The translations under genes were made by a program, and so were the position numbers. This document shows, one piece after another, positions 1 to 9,659 of a stretch of 64,000 nt of DNA. Source of the stretch: Methanobrevibacter arboriphilus (GTDB lineage: Archaea > Methanobacteriota > Methanobacteria > Methanobacteriales > Methanobacteriaceae); contig NZ_AP019779.1 of the NCBI RefSeq assembly GCF_019669925.1, forward strand, positions 1,813,001 through 1,877,000, written 5' to 3'. Each line of letters opens with the position of its first letter. Positions within the stretch are counted from its first letter, which is position 1. The notes under the pieces were generated by a model that worked only from the letters and a program-made list of their open reading frames with translations, did not search any database and had not been told where the DNA came from.

Positions 1-2
1 AA

Positions 3-80
3 TATGATCATAGATTTAATAATAAAAATGCTAGATTTAATATAGCTATGCTCGGTGTAATACTATGTTTAAATATTTAA
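3..80 (+). CDS. Possible C-terminal end of an upstream gene (partial)
   Basis: Frame 3 is open from the window edge to a TAA at 78-80 and gives about 25 residues ending in a hydrophobic stretch (NIAMLGVILCLNI). It overlaps the start of the next gene by 16 bases, which is common for co-transcribed archaeal genes. The end is too short to name a family, and the alternative is chance read-through of AT-rich DNA. Confidence 0.3.
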   Translation, partial: YDHRFNNKNARFNIAMLGVILCLNI

Positions 81-409
81 TACTATTTGTTGTTATAATA
101 GTTGTTGCAATTGTAGGAATTTTTGCTGCAGGTACTTTGATGTCTTATTTAAATCCTGCTCAAGAAACAATTGATTCAATCAATCAAACTAAAAATAATA
201 TAACTTCTTTATTAGATGAAAAGTCAAATTTAACTGAAGAATTAAAAAAATATGAACCTGGAAGTGCTGAATACACTAATATTCAAAATCAAATCAATTC
301 TATTGATAAACAATTAGATGAGCTAAATAAAACAGCTGAAAACATCAAGACTGATGTTGAAAACATAACAAATAATTCAAAGGATTTGATAGGAATCTTA
401 AATAATTAG
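65..409 (+). CDS. Small membrane-anchored coiled-coil protein
   Basis: A 114-residue protein of unrecognised family. Residues about 4-28 form one hydrophobic segment (signal anchor). The rest is polar, rich in Asn, Lys, Glu and Ile/Leu with heptad-like spacing, as expected of an extended coiled coil, and ends in Asn-Asn. Topology is probably a single membrane anchor with the coil on one face. The ATG at 65 has only a weak GGTG upstream and overlaps the possible preceding gene, suggesting translational coupling. The converging glycosyltransferase gene begins 10 bases beyond the stop. No function is assigned. Confidence 0.6.
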   Translation: MFKYLILFVVIIVVAIVGIFAAGTLMSYLNPAQETIDSINQTKNNITSLLDEKSNLTEELKKYEPGSAEYTNIQNQINSIDKQLDELNKTAENIKTDVENITNNSKDLIGILNN

Positions 410-419
410 ATAATTATTT

Positions 420-1607
420 TTATTCTATCAATTCTCTATAAATCAAATCTATTTTTTTTTCAATTGAATCCCAATTATAATTCTCTTTTATTTCTTTTAA
501 TCCATTTTTTCCAAATTTTTCCATTAATTTTTCATCAGCCAGTAGTTTTTGGATTTTATCTGCAAGATCATTCTTATCATATTCAGCTGATAAACCAGTA
601 TTATTATCTACCCATGTGTGAATATGATTATTTTTAGTTAAAATTAATGGTTTTCCACAAGCCATAGCTTCTAAACCACTTGTTGTAAATGATTCATATT
701 GTGAAGGCATTATAAATATATCGCAGTCAACAATAGCCTCTATTTTATCTTTATTAAATAAAGGACCTGTTATAATTATATTTTCTTCTAGATCAAGATC
801 AGCTATTACTTTTTTCAATTCAGCTAAAAACCCATTATCTGGACCAATAATAGCTAATTTTAAATTTTCAACATTTTTTTTTATATATTCTCTATTTAAA
901 ACATCAAGTGAGTTTACAAGTAGGTCTAATCCTTTTATTTTGTGAATCCTACCAATAAATAAAAGTAATTTATCATTTTCACTAATATTGTATTTTTCTC
1001 TAAAATTACCTTTTGATGGTAATTTACTATATTCTTCAATATCAATACCCAATGGGACAATTTCTATTCTTTCTTCTTCTACTCCCATTTTTAAATATTG
1101 TTCTTTTTCAACATTGGTTAGTGCAAAAACCTTAGAAGCATTCTTAAGAATTTTAAATCCCCATAATTTGTCAAAAATTTCTTTAAGTTTCTCTTTTTGG
1201 AAAAAAGGAAGTACTGATCCATGAGCTTGAATTACATAGGGTATATTATTTTTAGAAGCATAATGACTAGCTGCAATAGCTAAAGAATGTCTATGTTCAT
1301 GTATATGGACGATATCATACTTTTTTATCTCTTTTCTTATCTTTAAAGGTAAATGGTATGGGGTATCGATTAAAAATTTTGTTTTAAGTGAATTTGATAA
1401 ATTTCTAAAGTAATAAACTTTAACTCCTTCAATATCAACATTATATCTCTTATCAAGCTTCATACGTTCAATACAACTATCAGTTGTAAAAACAGAAACA
1501 TCATTTCCTTCTTCTGCTTGTTTTTTACTAAGTTTATAAACTGCATTAACTACTCCTCCAGCTTCTAAACAAGGATAATATGTTGGTACTATATGTAAAA
1601 TTTTCAT
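420..1607 (-). CDS. GT4-family glycosyltransferase
   Basis: A 395-residue GT-B enzyme expected to transfer a nucleotide-activated sugar to a glycan or lipid acceptor at the cytoplasmic face of the membrane. The N-terminal half has the Rossmann start (MKILHIVPTYYP followed by an EAGG loop) and the His motif VHIHEH. The C-terminal GT1/GT4 domain has LLLFIGRIHKIKG and the E-x7-E nucleotide-sugar motif ESFTTSGLE before AMACGKPLIL. Length is normal for the family. The gene is monocistronic or first of a set of minus-strand glycan genes; an AGGT precedes the ATG. Donor and acceptor cannot be read from sequence. It probably belongs with the neighbouring GT-C proteins in surface glycan or S-layer glycosylation. 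Confidence 0.85.
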   Translation of the reverse strand: MKILHIVPTYYPCLEAGGVVNAVYKLSKKQAEEGNDVSVFTTDSCIERMKLDKRYNVDIEGVKVYYFRNLSNSLKTKFLIDTPYHLPLKIRKEIKKYDIVHIHEHRHSLAIAASHYASKNNIPYVIQAHGSVLPFFQKEKLKEIFDKLWGFKILKNASKVFALTNVEKEQYLKMGVEEERIEIVPLGIDIEEYSKLPSKGNFREKYNISENDKLLLFIGRIHKIKGLDLLVNSLDVLNREYIKKNVENLKLAIIGPDNGFLAELKKVIADLDLEENIIITGPLFNKDKIEAIVDCDIFIMPSQYESFTTSGLEAMACGKPLILTKNNHIHTWVDNNTGLSAEYDKNDLADKIQKLLADEKLMEKFGKNGLKEIKENYNWDSIEKKIDLIYRELIE

Positions 1608-1769
1608 TGTTTACCTATTATTTTTTAAATTATTATAATCTTATTTAAATTATCTTAATTATTGTTTTATAATAATAATCTATTATTTTCTAATTAATAC
1701 CAATAATACTTATTATTTTTTAATTATAGTCTATTATTTTTTGCATGAATTATTTTTTTATGGTTATGG

Positions 1770-3929
1770 TTATGTGTTCCTTTTATAAAGATTAATATTA
1801 TTGTATTTTTTGATTATAGTATAATTTTCAATTGTATAATTTTCTTTAGATATATTTCTAGAAATATAATAAGTCACGTTATTTTTTTCTAGTTTTGGGA
1901 TATCCTTCTCATATGCTGCCCCTACATTCATCATCAAATACCATGTGTAATATCTTGTATTATAAGTCCAAATAACCTTGCTGTCATAATTAGGGTCATA
2001 GTTTTTAAGCCAATCTGAAATTATTATAGGGCCGTCAATATCTTTGTTTTTGGAGGGTATTATTCCAACACTAGAAAATGCAGAAACAATAAAAACTAAT
2101 ATAAGGATAATAGCTATTAAACTTTGAACTAAATCTTTATCACTGTTATCATAATTATTGTTAATACTATTACTATTTTTAGTACTGTTATTATTCTTAG
2201 TATTATTACTCTTCTTAGTGCTATTATTACTATTCTTATTATTATTACTATTTTTATTACTATTATTATTAATATTATTTTCAATAGGGTTATTATTTTC
2301 AGAATTATTATCTTTATTATTTTTAATTGAAAAAGCTTTTCCAAGTTGTTTTTTATTTTTATAGCTTTTTAAAAATTTAATAAACTTTGAACTTAGAAAA
2401 TCAAGACAGTATGCTCCAAAATATGCAATGACAGGCATTACTGTTATAAAATATCTATCTACTTTAACATCACTAAAGCTAAAGAATATTAGATATATAA
2501 AAAACCAAGATATCATCAATAAGTTGAAATTTAGATCTTTAATTGGTTTAATAGAATTATTTGAATTATTATAATCTTCTGAATTTGAATTATTTAGGTT
2601 ATTTAGATTATTTGAACTTAATATATAATTTAATATGTTAAATATTAACAAAATATTAATCAAGAATAAAATTTCACTTATAATTGAAGAAACCTGTTTA
2701 TATGTAAAAATTATTGTGATGGTAATAATAATAGCTAATAAAACTTTCAAATAAATGGCTTTATTAGAATATTTTTTGATTTTGTTTTCATAATTATTTT
2801 TATTCTCATAATCGTTTATATTATTATCATTGTTTTTATTTCTGTGATTTCTAATACTCCTAAATACTAATTCTAGAGTATATATTAGAGCTCCTCCTGA
2901 TATTAGAACTAGCACGAAATAGGAGAGTATTCCGGGATTTTTAATAACAGGGATTAAATCATGAAATTCTACACTATTTGATGATATAAAATTCCCTAAA
3001 TTTTCTATATAAAAATAAGGTTCAGGTTTAAAACCAGGATCGATGAAAGAACCTTTATCTCCAGAAACAACATTTTGTGTTTGGGTTATAAAAGTTAAAT
3101 CTGTACCTTTATTAGTTAAAAAAACTAAAAACAAAGAAAATATAGCTAATGCTATTAATATTCCAACTAAAAAATATTTAAAACTATTTGATTTAATTAG
3201 TTTTTTTAAAGAGACTAAAATAGATTTTTTAAAATTTTTAAAGTTTTTATACCTTAAAACACTTATTTTCCCAATTATATCTATTTCAAACAAGATATAC
3301 AGAAACATTAATGGCAATATGAAACCCACAGTATAACGTGTGAAAAAACCAATCACAAAAAGTGGGAATGCTAATAAAAAATATTTTGGATTTTTGTTAA
3401 CTGCCAATATTGTGAAATATATAACCCATATTGATATAGCTATTGCTGGTATATCCATTGTTCCATTGGCTGTCCATAGTATATTTAATGAAAAGCTTGA
3501 AAATAATATGGCTCCAAACAAACTAGTAATCCTATTTAATTTTAGTTTGAATAATAAATATGTTCCTATACTAGATATTGGAAAAAATATACCAGTTACT
3601 GTGAATATAGCTATTTGATCAATGTATCCTAATTTAAATATCAAAGAGGTTATGACACATATTACTGGAGATAAGTATAAGTTTGATGTTTTACCAAGTG
3701 GGTATCCTGCAAGGTTTAATGAGTTTGTTAAGTAAATAAATACATCAGAACAATATATTCCAAGCTGATCGTTTGCATTTATTAATAAATAAACTAACGA
3801 TGATGTGAAAATAGCTATTATTAGTATAAACAGTATATCTATTTTATGCTTATATATTTTGTATTTATATATTTTATTTTTGTTTATTTTATTAATAATA
3901 TTATTTTCAGGAATATTATTTTCAGACAT
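1770..3929 (-). CDS. Polytopic GT-C-type glycosyltransferase-like membrane protein with Asn-rich insert
   Basis: A 719-residue protein with about 10-12 membrane helices. The first external loop carries an acidic site (CSDVFIYL) like the catalytic loop of GT-C enzymes that use polyprenyl-phosphate sugars (PMT/ArnT/GT39 type). The conserved block NGTMDIPAIAIS recurs in the divergent neighbour at 4315, so the two are paralogues. Residues about 530-600 are a poly-Asn/Ser/Lys linker between the last helices, and a shorter Asn-rich loop lies near residue 360. The soluble C-terminal domain (IWTYNTRYYTWYL) matches the paralogue's ERGPTFTWYL. GGAG lies 9 bases before the ATG. Role inferred: transfer of a lipid-linked sugar to a surface glycan or protein. 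Confidence 0.7.
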   Translation of the reverse strand: MSENNIPENNIINKINKNKIYKYKIYKHKIDILFILIIAIFTSSLVYLLINANDQLGIYCSDVFIYLTNSLNLAGYPLGKTSNLYLSPVICVITSLIFKLGYIDQIAIFTVTGIFFPISSIGTYLLFKLKLNRITSLFGAILFSSFSLNILWTANGTMDIPAIAISIWVIYFTILAVNKNPKYFLLAFPLFVIGFFTRYTVGFILPLMFLYILFEIDIIGKISVLRYKNFKNFKKSILVSLKKLIKSNSFKYFLVGILIALAIFSLFLVFLTNKGTDLTFITQTQNVVSGDKGSFIDPGFKPEPYFYIENLGNFISSNSVEFHDLIPVIKNPGILSYFVLVLISGGALIYTLELVFRSIRNHRNKNNDNNINDYENKNNYENKIKKYSNKAIYLKVLLAIIITITIIFTYKQVSSIISEILFLINILLIFNILNYILSSNNLNNLNNSNSEDYNNSNNSIKPIKDLNFNLLMISWFFIYLIFFSFSDVKVDRYFITVMPVIAYFGAYCLDFLSSKFIKFLKSYKNKKQLGKAFSIKNNKDNNSENNNPIENNINNNSNKNSNNNKNSNNSTKKSNNTKNNNSTKNSNSINNNYDNSDKDLVQSLIAIILILVFIVSAFSSVGIIPSKNKDIDGPIIISDWLKNYDPNYDSKVIWTYNTRYYTWYLMMNVGAAYEKDIPKLEKNNVTYYISRNISKENYTIENYTIIKKYNNINLYKRNT
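2145..2310 (-). repeat. In-frame AAT/Asn microsatellite tract
   Basis: Read on the minus strand this is an imperfect AAT/AAC/AGT trinucleotide tract encoding mostly Asn, Ser and Lys inside the GT-C protein. Because the unit is three bases, slippage would change linker length without breaking the frame. The plus strand of the tract yields a spurious Leu-rich reading frame. Confidence 0.8.
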
Positions 3930-4314
3930 TTATACAAGCTCCAATTTAGAAGAATTATCAAATTACTATGAGTAATAGAATGTTCTTTAATCAAATTGTT
4001 TTTTCATTGATTTAAATGTGTCTAATTTAACACAGTTTTATATTATATAAACTATTTATATTAATATCATTATTCGATATAATATTATTATTAGATATTA
4101 CTATCATTTAGTACTAATTATTCAATATCATTATTAGCACTATTATTTAATAACATATATTAACTATTAATATAACTAATATCCTAATATTGATATTATT
4201 AAACATTTAAAATTACTAAACATTTATATAAATATTTAGATATGTTGTATTTAAATTTAATATTATCTAAAATTAACCTATTAATGTATTCAGCTGTAGT
4301 ATGGAGGAAAACAA
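3930..4314. promoter_or_regulatory. Divergent promoter region between the two GT-C paralogues
   Basis: 385 bases of AT-rich DNA with no gene. A TTTATATAA box at 4223-4231 lies about 90 bases before the plus-strand start, and a reverse-strand TTTATATAA (complement of 4043-4051) lies about 115 bases before the minus-strand start. These are candidate archaeal TATA boxes. Imperfect ATTATT-type repeats at 4060-4160 have no evident function. Confidence 0.45.
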
Positions 4315-6303
4315 TTGAAAGTCACAAAAATTAATTCATTAATTAACTTTTTTAAATCAAATGAAATTAAACTTTCATTTTTATTTATACTAATATTTTC
4401 TTCTATCCTTACTATACTTTTAATATGGATTAATACTTCTCAAGAGATTTTAGGAACTTCTTATAGAGATGTTTATTTTTACTTAATTGAGGCTCTTAGA
4501 TTTTCAGGATATTCAATTGGAGGATACGAATACGTCAATTATTTATCTCCACTAATACCATTTTTAACTTCATTATTGTTTAAATTAGGATTTGTTAGTG
4601 AAACAAGCATATTTGCAGTAACTGGAATTTTTTATATTCTCGGAGTATTGGGATTTTTTTCTCTTTTAAGATTAAGATTTAGAAATCTAATGGCAGTTTT
4701 AGGATCTATTATCTATGCAGGGATTTCAATCAACATGTTGTGGGTAGCTAATGGAACTATTGATATTCCAAGTATTTCAATAACTATACTATCAATATAT
4801 TTTTTTGTTTTGGGAATTGAAAAGAACCAAAAATATTTATATTTAGCATTTCCCTTAGCTGTATTAGGTTTTTTTGCAAAATACACAGCAGGGTTAGCTA
4901 TTCCTCTCATGGTTTTATATATATTATCTAAACCCAATATTATTTTAAACATTAAAAAATATTGGAAAAATGGAGTTTTAGGAATATTTTTAGGGTTTAT
5001 AACAACCATCCCTTTTTTAGCTTACTTCTTAATTAACAATATACCTTTTGGTTTTTTAAACCAAGCTCAAAATATAGCTTCACATACTACTGGTTCTATT
5101 ACTACTGCTACTACTACTTCTACTTTAAAGGTTGGAAATGATTTATTTTTCTATTTTACAAATATGCCTAGATTTATTTATAGTATAAATGAAATTTTAG
5201 CCTATGTTGTAATAATAATTACTTTAATAGGTATTATTATTGGGATTTATAAGTCAGCTAAATTTTTAAAAAGTAGATATGATGATTCTAATAGGTTTAA
5301 TAATGGTAAATTTGAATTTTTAAACATTAAACTTTTAAACATTAAAATTTCAAACAAGCTCCTTTATATTCTGTTCATTGTTAATATAATAATCATTTTT
5401 CTTTCATTTTTAACAGCCAGTAAAATATCTTTTGTTTATAGTGAATTGATTTTCTTTATATCTGCATTCACTTTATCTTACATAGTAAATAAGATTATAA
5501 ACATAAAAAACATTGATTCAGAGCAGAAATATGATAAATTTAGCTTTGATTTATTGATGTTTGCATGGTTTTTTTCATATTTAATATTTTTTTCAGCTCA
5601 CCTTGTTAAAGCAGATAGATATTTTACAACTATGGCCCCAGGATTTGTGTTTATATCCGTTTTAGCTTTAAATCTAATATTAAATTCTTTTGATTCTATA
5701 AATATATCCAATATATTAAATAAAATGAATTTTAATAGTAATAATAATATTAATAATAATATTAATAATAAAAATAATAATACTAACAATAATATTAATA
5801 ATTATAATTCTGAAAATAATAACCATATTGAAAATAATAGTACTAATAATAAAAATAATAATATTAATATTAGTATTAATACTAACAATAATATTAATAT
5901 TAATACTAGCACTAACATTAATGTTAATAAAAATCTAATAAAGAATTTAGTACCAATAGCTTTAATAATCCTATTTATAATATCTTCATTTACTTATTTA
6001 GATATGAATAAACATGATCCTTTAGTTCATAATGAACGAGAAGCTGTTGAGTGGATTAAAATTCACATTCCAGATTATCAAAATGAAATAATTTGGTCAG
6101 AAAGAGGTCCAACATTCACTTGGTATTTAAAACAAGAAGTTTTCTATGTTAATTGGAAATATTCTCCTAATAAACTGTCTGAGATGATGATTGGGAATAA
6201 TACGACTTATTTCATATCAATAAGTCCCGAAACTAATATTCCAGGTTTTTCACCAGTTAAAAAATTTGGTGAAGTTATTATTTATCAAAGAAATAGTAGA
6301 TAA
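4315..6303 (+). CDS. Polytopic GT-C-type glycosyltransferase-like membrane protein, paralogue of the minus-strand neighbour
   Basis: A 662-residue membrane protein starting with TTG; a strong GGAGG sits 7 bases upstream, which decides the start. It shares architecture with the divergent gene: N-terminal helix, acidic first loop (YRDVYFYLIEALRFSGY), the LWVANGTIDIPSIS block, multiple helices, an Asn-rich linker (about residues 475-540) and a soluble C-terminal domain with ERGPTFTWYL. A Thr-rich loop (SITTATTTST) occurs near residue 262. Inferred role is the same class of polyprenyl-linked sugar transfer, perhaps with a different donor or acceptor. Head-to-head paralogues suggest an old duplication with inversion. 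Confidence 0.7.
   Translation: MKVTKINSLINFFKSNEIKLSFLFILIFSSILTILLIWINTSQEILGTSYRDVYFYLIEALRFSGYSIGGYEYVNYLSPLIPFLTSLLFKLGFVSETSIFAVTGIFYILGVLGFFSLLRLRFRNLMAVLGSIIYAGISINMLWVANGTIDIPSISITILSIYFFVLGIEKNQKYLYLAFPLAVLGFFAKYTAGLAIPLMVLYILSKPNIILNIKKYWKNGVLGIFLGFITTIPFLAYFLINNIPFGFLNQAQNIASHTTGSITTATTTSTLKVGNDLFFYFTNMPRFIYSINEILAYVVIIITLIGIIIGIYKSAKFLKSRYDDSNRFNNGKFEFLNIKLLNIKISNKLLYILFIVNIIIIFLSFLTASKISFVYSELIFFISAFTLSYIVNKIINIKNIDSEQKYDKFSFDLLMFAWFFSYLIFFSAHLVKADRYFTTMAPGFVFISVLALNLILNSFDSINISNILNKMNFNSNNNINNNINNKNNNTNNNINNYNSENNNHIENNSTNNKNNNINISINTNNNININTSTNINVNKNLIKNLVPIALIILFIISSFTYLDMNKHDPLVHNEREAVEWIKIHIPDYQNEIIWSERGPTFTWYLKQEVFYVNWKYSPNKLSEMMIGNNTTYFISISPETNIPGFSPVKKFGEVIIYQRNSR
5728..5935 (+). 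repeat. In-frame AAT-type Asn microsatellite
   Basis: About 200 bases of imperfect AAT/AAC/ATT trinucleotide and hexanucleotide repeats coding for an Asn/Ile/Thr-rich linker at the same place as in the paralogue. It is low-complexity and likely length-variable between strains. Confidence 0.8.
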
Positions 6304-6357
6304 AGAAACAAATGGTAATTTTTATAATAACTTGTGATTTTTATTTTAAAGTTTTTA

Positions 6358-7212
6358 CTAAAATGATCCTATTGCAAACGAGATAAATGCAATCATCATA
6401 CCAATTTTAACTAATTTAGAAGCTTTTTTAGCATTTTTGGTTGTTTGATCTTTTAATATGGTATATGCTCCATAAAAAAAGGTTATTATAGCAAAAAATA
6501 GGATTAATATGTAATAAATACTAAAAATTCCATTGAAATATAAAATAGGGCTTAAAATACTAGCTAAAATCATTAAAAATCCAGCTAAATAGGAAGATTT
6601 TTTCATTCCATACAATATTGGAAATGTTCTTGCTTTTTCTGCTTTATCTCCTTCAATATCTTCCATATCTTTTGTAATCTCTCTTGCCATAGTCATAATA
6701 AATGCAAAAAATCCTAAATACAATGAAATTATAATTATATTTGTTGTAATTGTTTCTAGACCTATTATAAATCCTCCAAAGATAAAACAAAGACCTGTTA
6801 AAATAGATATACTCATATTCCCAATTATAGCAATTTTTTTCAAGGTATATGCATAATAATACATAAGCAATGATGATATTATTACAATAATTCCAGGTAT
6901 TAAGCTATTTACTAGGTAACTTATTACAAATCCCATTATTATTGATAATAAAAACAATAAGTATGCATATAGCTTAGCATTTTTAAGAGAAATCCTGCCT
7001 GAAGGTATTGGGCGATTTGGTTTGTTGATAGCATCTATTTTATGATCAAAATAATCATTTATAACATTACCTCCTCCCATAGCTAGAAAAACAGCTATTC
7101 CTCCTAATATTATTGGGAGATTATAATTTTCCCCTATGATTGCCATTAAGACAACTGCTATTACTCCCATCACAGCATTTCCTGGGCGAATTATTTCAAG
7201 ATATGCATTCAT
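6358..7212 (-). CDS. UbiA prenyltransferase, likely digeranylgeranylglyceryl phosphate synthase
   Basis: A 284-residue integral membrane enzyme of about 8-9 helices. By family it adds the second geranylgeranyl chain to geranylgeranylglyceryl phosphate, the second ether bond of archaeal membrane lipids. The first Asp-rich motif is NDYFDHKIDAINKPNRPIPS (residues about 51-70). The second is REITKDMEDIEGDKAEKART (about 173-192). Both bind Mg and prenyl diphosphate. Length fits the archaeal family. An AGGTG site precedes the ATG. The gene stands between glycosylation genes and is transcribed in the minus direction. Another UbiA substrate is possible but the motifs and archaeal context favour the lipid role. 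Confidence 0.85.
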   Translation of the reverse strand: MNAYLEIIRPGNAVMGVIAVVLMAIIGENYNLPIILGGIAVFLAMGGGNVINDYFDHKIDAINKPNRPIPSGRISLKNAKLYAYLLFLLSIIMGFVISYLVNSLIPGIIVIISSLLMYYYAYTLKKIAIIGNMSISILTGLCFIFGGFIIGLETITTNIIIISLYLGFFAFIMTMAREITKDMEDIEGDKAEKARTFPILYGMKKSSYLAGFLMILASILSPILYFNGIFSIYYILILFFAIITFFYGAYTILKDQTTKNAKKASKLVKIGMMIAFISFAIGSF

Positions 7213-7358
7213 AAAACTACACCTATTATATAAATTCTCTTTATTTATAATTGTAAATTTTTTATTTTTATAATTATATTCTTTATTTATTTTTATTTTA
7301 ATTATTATTACTATTTCTATTTTATATTATTACTAATTTTATTATTATTTGATCATCA

Positions 7359-8765
7359 TTACTTAATTGAGTCTAATATACTTCCAAACTTTTGAGCTGT
7401 AGATATTATAGAATACTTATTTACTTCACTATTTCCATTATACCTTAAAATTTTGCTTTCATTAAAATTATTGTAAAATTTCGTAATGATATTTTTTGTT
7501 TCGTCTAATGTTGAAACATGATATCCAATCTCTGTTTTTTCAATTAAATCTTTAAGAGATCCTTTTTTGTATCCAATTGACAGAATTGGTCTTTTTGCAG
7601 CTAAATATTCGTAAATTTTTCCAGGTAAAAATATTTCTTCTTTCTTGTTATTCCAAGATAATAAAAGCAGTGCTTGTGATTCTTTTTGCTTTTTTAATAC
7701 TTCTTCATGAGATATTGTTCCATGAATATTTACTAAATCTTCAATTCCATATTTTTCAGCTGTTTCTTTAAGCCCAAAGTTATCTCCATAAAAATCTAAG
7801 GATAATAACAATGGATTAATCTTATTTTCTCGTATAAGTTCACTTATTCCTTTAAATAATAGCTTTGGATCTCTTTTACCCCCATAAAGAGAACCAGCAT
7901 ATGTAAAATTTAGCTTTTCCTGATTTTTGGGAGTGTTATTATTAGTAATGTCTTCAATATCATATCCACTCATAATCGTGCAAATCTTTTTTTGAGGATG
8001 TAATTCTTTAAGCTTTTTTGAAGCTAATTCTGTTGTTGTGGTTAAAACATCTGCATATTCAAGTGTTTCAATCTCTAATTTTTTCTCAAAATAATTTCTT
8101 ATAAATGTATGTTTAACATAAGGGTTTAAATTCCATAAATCTCTTAAATCAGCAATCCACTTAAGGTTATATTTTTTTTTCAGGTCTTTAGCTATTATAT
8201 GGGAAGTCACTGGCCATGAAGAGCTGATTATTGCTTCAATATTATTAACTTCAATTGCTTCTTTTGAAACTTTTATAGCAGGTTCATACCAGTATTTCAT
8301 TCCATCGGGATATGCAAATATTTCACCTGCAATTGAAATAGCTTTTGAAATAGCTTTTGAAGTAGTTTTTGAAGCAAGTTTTGAAGTTTCTTCTGGATTA
8401 TTTTTTGAAATAATTTTGTTTTTATCATTAATATTATTTTCATTTACTTCTTCTATTTCATTTTTTGATTTGAGTTTTGTATCATTTTTTGTATTCTTTT
8501 TATTTTTAAATTTATTAAACCATCTATCGGTCATATATTCATAATCGGTTTCAATAACTTTAAAATTTGAGTTTTTAAAAGAATTTTTAAGAGAGCTTTC
8601 AAAGGAGTTTTCAAAAGAATTTCCATAATTAATATTTGATTTAGGTACTATTACTATAGGTTCCCATCCGAATTGTGGCAGGTACTTTGCTATACCTCTT
8701 AAACGTTTTGATGCAATTGCATTAGTTTGATTAAAATAGAAGGCTATTAAAAGAACCTTTTTCAT
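7359..8765 (-). CDS. GT4-like glycosyltransferase with low-complexity inserts
   Basis: A 468-residue GT-B protein. The N terminus (MKKVLLIAFYFNQTNAIASK, then RLRGIAKYL) is that of glycosyltransferases that open with a phenylalanine-rich strand and an acceptor loop. The C-terminal domain has LNFTYAGSLYGGKRDP and FLPGKIYEYLAAKRPILSIG, the donor-binding helix. Two stretches (residues about 50-70, SFENSFESSLKNSF, and about 95-150, Lys/Asn/Ser repeats including SKTTSKAISKAIS) interrupt the N-terminal domain and look like repeat expansions. AGGTG lies before the ATG. Inferred role: cytoplasmic glycan assembly with the other transferases here; substrate unknown. Confidence 0.75.
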   Translation of the reverse strand: MKKVLLIAFYFNQTNAIASKRLRGIAKYLPQFGWEPIVIVPKSNINYGNSFENSFESSLKNSFKNSNFKVIETDYEYMTDRWFNKFKNKKNTKNDTKLKSKNEIEEVNENNINDKNKIISKNNPEETSKLASKTTSKAISKAISIAGEIFAYPDGMKYWYEPAIKVSKEAIEVNNIEAIISSSWPVTSHIIAKDLKKKYNLKWIADLRDLWNLNPYVKHTFIRNYFEKKLEIETLEYADVLTTTTELASKKLKELHPQKKICTIMSGYDIEDITNNNTPKNQEKLNFTYAGSLYGGKRDPKLLFKGISELIRENKINPLLLSLDFYGDNFGLKETAEKYGIEDLVNIHGTISHEEVLKKQKESQALLLLSWNNKKEEIFLPGKIYEYLAAKRPILSIGYKKGSLKDLIEKTEIGYHVSTLDETKNIITKFYNNFNESKILRYNGNSEVNKYSIISTAQKFGSILDSIK

Positions 8766-9659
8766 TTATACACCTGATAATTTAATTTTAGAATAAATTT
8801 TATTAATAATATAATCTAAAATATTAAAATAATTTAAAATATTAAGTTTAATAACAATAAATATTCAATAAAACATTAAAGATTCCATAAATAAGTAATT
8901 GTTTTGCTAATTAGAATTATATAATTAATTGTTAATATTTTCATTATGATTACACTATTTTTATTATAATTATATTGTTTTTGTTATAATTACTATTTAT
9001 AGTTAATAAATGCTAATTTTAATAAAACATCATGATTAACATAATATTAATTTAATAAAGTCTAATGAGTCTAATTGAATATTTAATCTAATAAAATGTT
9101 AACTTATAATAACATAGTCTTATAATATGATATTAATTTAATAAAATATGATTATTAATAATATAAGATATTTAATAATATAAAATATTTATAATAATAG
9201 AAGATATTTATAATAATATATTTAATATTCGGTTAATATATTTTTTAAGAATGTATAAAAAGATATATGAAAAGATATTCTATCAATTATATTTAAATGA
9301 TATAAAAGACATATAGTAATATGATTATAAGATTAGACAATAGTAATATTATTCATGATGGGGAGTATTATTCATAGGATATTATTCATATAGAATATTA
9401 TTTATAATTTTTATTATGTATAATTTGGCATATTTATAAAATTTAATTTTATAAACTTACAATTTTGGATGGATAATAATTTCTATTATTATTACATTGC
9501 ATTTCTGTTATTACTATGTTTTAATTTTTTTAATAATTCTTATAATTGATTTATAATACTTATATGTTGATTTACAAAATTAATTTACTAGAAATGTTAA
9601 TTAAAGTTAATTAAACACTAAATATTCAATAATATTTATACAAAAAGGGTTACAAAAGG
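8766..9659. other. Long AT-rich intergenic region
   Basis: 894 bases with stops in all frames and no recognisable RNA gene. It holds many short TAATAT/ATTTAT near-repeats (for example around 9150-9220) and probably the promoters of both divergent genes, but no single convincing TATA box at the expected distance stands out. Confidence 0.4.

Noticed and set aside
2158-2364. Leu-rich plus-strand reading frame of 68 codons
   Set aside because: It is the complement of the poly-Asn tract of the GT-C gene; a repeat artefact with no ribosome site.
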